64,000 nucleotides of DNA from Terripilifer ovatus. Its GTDB lineage: Bacteria; Pseudomonadota; Alphaproteobacteria; Rhizobiales; Beijerinckiaceae. Under the pieces are notes generated by a model that did not search any database, was not told the DNA's origin, and saw only the letters and a program-made list of their open reading frames with translations. The first letter of the stretch is position 1. Every line of letters starts with the position of its first letter. The stretch is taken from assembly GCA_029222685.1 (NCBI GenBank), contig JARHVB010000083.1:279249-343248 (forward strand). The letters are read 5' to 3'. The position numbers and the translations under genes are program-made. Positions 61,687-64,000 of the stretch are shown in pieces.

Positions 61687-62709
61687 ATGGAGTTCGGAAT
61701 TTTCGATCATGTCGACGCGACGGGCGACAAACTGCGCGACTTCTACGATGCGCGTGTCGACTATGCGGTGGCGGCGGACCGCGCCGGGTTCCGCAGCTAT
61801 CACGTGGCCGAACATCATGCGACGCCGCTGGGCCTCGCCGCCTCGCCCAATGTCTATCTGACGGCAGTCGCCCAGCGCACCGAGAGGCTGCGGTTCGGGC
61901 CGCTGGTTTATACCCTGCCCCTTTACCATCCGCTGCGCCTGGTCGAGGAAATCTGCATGCTCGACCAGATCAGCGGCGGACGTCTGGAAGTCGGTCTCGG
62001 CCGCGGCATTTCGCCGATCGAGGCGCGCTATTACGGCACCGATCCAGACAAGTCGCGCGAGGTCTATGCGGAATATACCGAGCTCCTGTTCATGGCGCTG
62101 ACCCAGAAGGAAGTCACCTTCAAGGGCAAGCATTTCCAGGTCGACAACATTCCCATGCAGCTCGAGCCGCTGCAGAAGCCGCATCCGCCGATCTGGCTCG
62201 GCATCGGCATGCTGGCGAATGCGGAGCGCGCCGGAAAGCTCGGCGCCAGCGCCGTGTCGCTGCACGGGCCTGAAGATACGCGCACATTCATTGAGGCCTG
62301 GAAGGCGGCATTGCCGAAGACTGAAGCCTCAAAGAACCTGCATTTCGGCCAGAGCATTTTCATGGTCATCGACGAGGATGGCGAGCGCGCCATGGAGACC
62401 GCGCGCGCCGGCTATCTGCGCTGGCGCGAGAGTTTCCACTATCTTTACTACCGTTTCGGCCGCTCGCCGATGCACGGCGAACGCGCCCGCACGTTCGACG
62501 AACTGATGGCGGAAGGCAAAGGCGTTGCCGGGACACCCGAATTCGTGCGCGACTGGCTGACCCGCTCGGTGGCGATTTCGGGAACCGATTACCTCGTCGG
62601 GCAGTTCTACTTCGGCCAGATGCACCGGCAGACGCCGATCCGCTCGGTCGAGCTATTCGCCGAACACATCATGCCCGCGCTGCGGCAGAAAGAATCCATA
62701 CCAGCCTGA
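61687..62709 (+). CDS. LLM-class flavin-dependent oxidoreductase
   Basis: The 340-residue protein has the luciferase-like TIM barrel: MEFGIFDHVDATGDKLRDFY, SYHVAEHHATPLGLAASPNV, LRFGPLVYTLPLYHPLRLVE and LDQISGGRLEVGLGRGISPI. Such enzymes use reduced FMN or F420 for monooxygenation or dehydrogenation. Family membership does not fix the substrate. A GAGGAAA site precedes the ATG. It lies between an alpha/beta hydrolase gene and an iron-type binding-protein gene, all on one strand, so they may form an operon. Confidence 0.9.
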   Translation: MEFGIFDHVDATGDKLRDFYDARVDYAVAADRAGFRSYHVAEHHATPLGLAASPNVYLTAVAQRTERLRFGPLVYTLPLYHPLRLVEEICMLDQISGGRLEVGLGRGISPIEARYYGTDPDKSREVYAEYTELLFMALTQKEVTFKGKHFQVDNIPMQLEPLQKPHPPIWLGIGMLANAERAGKLGASAVSLHGPEDTRTFIEAWKAALPKTEASKNLHFGQSIFMVIDEDGERAMETARAGYLRWRESFHYLYYRFGRSPMHGERARTFDELMAEGKGVAGTPEFVRDWLTRSVAISGTDYLVGQFYFGQMHRQTPIRSVELFAEHIMPALRQKESIPA

Positions 62710-62793
62710 GCGATGTCCCTCGTCGCCCGTGCTGGTATTTCTGCGACCGTGAACTCACCGTGCGAGGTCCGCACCCACACCGGAGGATTTGCA

Positions 62794-63831
62794 ATGTCCC
62801 GCTTCCGATCGCTTACGCTGGCTGCTGGCCTGTCAGCTCTTACCTTGACCAGTTTGGCCGCGCTGGCGCAGACGAGCAAGCCGGAATGGATCGACGACAC
62901 ATTGCTCGAAGCGGCCAAGAAGGAGGGCAACCTCGTCGTCTATACGACGACGAACGAGCGTGAGGCGCTGCCGCTGTGGAAGCTGTTCGAAGACGCCACC
63001 GGCATCAAGGTCAACGTTGTGCGCGCCTCGGATTCGCAAATCCTCAGCCGCGCCATGATCGAGGCGCGGGCGCGCCAGAAAACCTGGGACATCGTGCAGA
63101 CCGCCAATGTGCAGAAATTTCCCGACGTCATGCTGGCGCCGGTCGATCTGCCGGAAGGCAAGCATCTCGTCCAGGGCGCGATCGCACCCGACAAGCGCTG
63201 GTATGCGGTCTATGCCAATTACAATGCGCCGGCCTTCAACACCAAATACGTCAAGCGCGACGACCTGCCGAAAACATTCGAGGAATTCGCCAAGAAATCC
63301 GAATGGAAGGCCAAGGTCGCCATCGACGACACCGATACGGTGTGGCTGGCGGTGCTGTTCGATCATTACGGAGAGACCAAGGCCCGAGAGATTCTCAAGG
63401 AGCTCGTCGCCAATCTGCAGCCGGTGATTGTCGACGGCCATCTGGCGCTGGCGCGCTCGGTCGCCGCCGGCGAATACTGGATCGCGCTGAACAACTATCT
63501 CAACCTGACACTCAACGTGAAAATGGCCGATGGCGCCACGGATTTCTGGATGCTCGATCCGGTGTCGCTGTTCTGGGGCGCCGTCGGCGTCTCCGCCAAT
63601 GCACCTAATCCGAATGCGGCGCGACTTGCGGCAAATTTTCAGATCAGTCGCGAAGCCCAGAGATTCCTGGCGAAGTTCGGCCGCCTGCCGACACGGCCGG
63701 ACGTCGAAACCAATCCGCCGAAAGTGCTCGACAGCCTGGCGGGGCTTTCGGTCACGGCCAAACTGCTGTCGGCGGCAGACGAGAAGAAGTGGAGCGCGGT
63801 CTTCGGCGAAATCTTCCGGCCGCGCCCGTAG
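62794..63831 (+). CDS. Fe3+/PotD-like ABC transporter substrate-binding protein (orphan)
   Basis: The 345-residue precursor has a signal peptide (MSRFRSLTLAAGLSALTLTS, cleaved near LAQT). The mature part has LLEAAKKEGNLVVYTTTNER and the cross-over region KVAIDDTDTVWLAVLFDHYG, both typical of type II binding proteins of the FbpA/AfuA (SBP_bac_6/8) group. No tyrosine pair for iron binding is obvious, so an organic ligand is more likely. The ATG at 62794 has GGAGG upstream; an in-frame ATG at 62713 overlaps the previous gene's end without a site. No permease is adjacent inside the window. Confidence 0.88.
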   Translation: MSRFRSLTLAAGLSALTLTSLAALAQTSKPEWIDDTLLEAAKKEGNLVVYTTTNEREALPLWKLFEDATGIKVNVVRASDSQILSRAMIEARARQKTWDIVQTANVQKFPDVMLAPVDLPEGKHLVQGAIAPDKRWYAVYANYNAPAFNTKYVKRDDLPKTFEEFAKKSEWKAKVAIDDTDTVWLAVLFDHYGETKAREILKELVANLQPVIVDGHLALARSVAAGEYWIALNNYLNLTLNVKMADGATDFWMLDPVSLFWGAVGVSANAPNPNAARLAANFQISREAQRFLAKFGRLPTRPDVETNPPKVLDSLAGLSVTAKLLSAADEKKWSAVFGEIFRPRP

Positions 63832-63876
63832 AAGGGTGGCTCGAACGCAATGGGTGTCATTCCCGACGCGCGGTAG

Positions 63877-64000
63877 TGTAAAGTCCCAGGACATCTCTGA
63901 CAGGTGTTCCGGGACATACCTTACACTTTTTCGGTCTCATTCAGGAGAACTTTCGGGTTCGTTGAGGTCGATGGTGGCGATGTCGTAAGCGCCGAAGCAG
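63877..64000 (-). mobile_element. Terminal part of an IS481-like insertion sequence (partial)
   Basis: An element end appears to start TGTAAAGTCCC at 63877. It includes two 12-base direct repeats (63883-63894 and 63906-63917, 10 of 12 identical) and a TTACA at 63921-63925 that mirrors the end. A leftward frame runs from the edge and stops at 63937; its last residues read GAYDIATIDLNEPESSPE and would be the end of the transposase. The left border seems to cut a GTCATTCCCGACGCGCG repeat (about 63855-63873). The family is inferred from memory of similar ends. Confidence 0.45.

Noticed and set aside
1..64000. CRISPR array, prophage genes, toxin-antitoxin pair or secondary-metabolite cluster
   Set aside because: No regularly spaced repeats, phage structural or integrase genes, or paired small toxin genes were seen. 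The RatA-like protein at 1-417 is a conserved SRPBCC protein and not a classical toxin-antitoxin member.

Overview
The window looks like chromosomal DNA of a GC-rich alphaproteobacterium, most likely of the Hyphomicrobiales (Rhizobiales). The grounds are the rpiA-DUF2059-gor gene order, a class II DAHP synthase, a free-standing ClpS, a dispersed palindromic repeat of the kind common in rhizobial genomes (486-590), and an unusually large number of periplasmic substrate-binding proteins. No genus is claimed. About 60 protein genes and one tRNA can be supported. There is no rRNA and no CRISPR array.

Left part (1-13 kb) is mostly housekeeping: a RatA/COQ10-like SRPBCC protein cut by the edge, an orphan NitT/TauT-type binding protein, ClpS, a small secreted repeat protein with its own terminator, the tamA-tamB outer-membrane assembly pair (one-base overlap), tRNA-Val(CAC) with a good promoter, gph, a small secreted protein, rpiA, a DUF2059 protein and gor.

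Middle part (13-33 kb) is a catabolic and uptake region. A seven-gene leftward operon (13.1-19.9 kb) joins a flavin-dependent hydroxylase, a LigB-type ring-cleavage dioxygenase and a complete Liv-type ABC importer, with a LysR regulator reading away from it. Its last gene, livF, carries a one-base frameshift in an A6 run. Next come a Bug-type binding protein, a second LysR, a ferBA-like pair (hydroxycinnamoyl-CoA hydratase-lyase plus NDP-forming acyl-CoA synthetase) and three more Bug proteins, the last beside an FAD oxidoreductase and a third LysR. No TctA/TctB membrane partner is present for any Bug protein.

Right part (32-64 kb) mixes housekeeping genes (class II aroF, dgkA, an L,D-transpeptidase lipoprotein) with more catabolism: a cupin-Bug-VOC operon, a DODA-type dioxygenase, a pirin, an MhpA-like hydroxylase, an ECF41 sigma factor overlapping its carboxymuconolactone-decarboxylase partner behind a textbook ECF41 promoter, a hydantoinase A/B-FAH operon facing a luciferase-like monooxygenase and an MFS carrier, a TauD-like dioxygenase with a peptide-type binding protein, a Dpp-like importer with both ATPases fused in one chain, and further hydrolase, LLM oxidoreductase and binding-protein genes. 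The right edge appears to enter an IS481-like insertion sequence.

Taken together, most of the genes right of 13 kb suit life on plant-derived aromatics and other organic acids: binding proteins and importers capture substrates, CoA ligase, hydroxylases and ring-cleavage dioxygenases process them, and FAH, hydantoinase and alpha/beta hydrolase enzymes finish. The substrates are inferred from families, not shown by the sequence.
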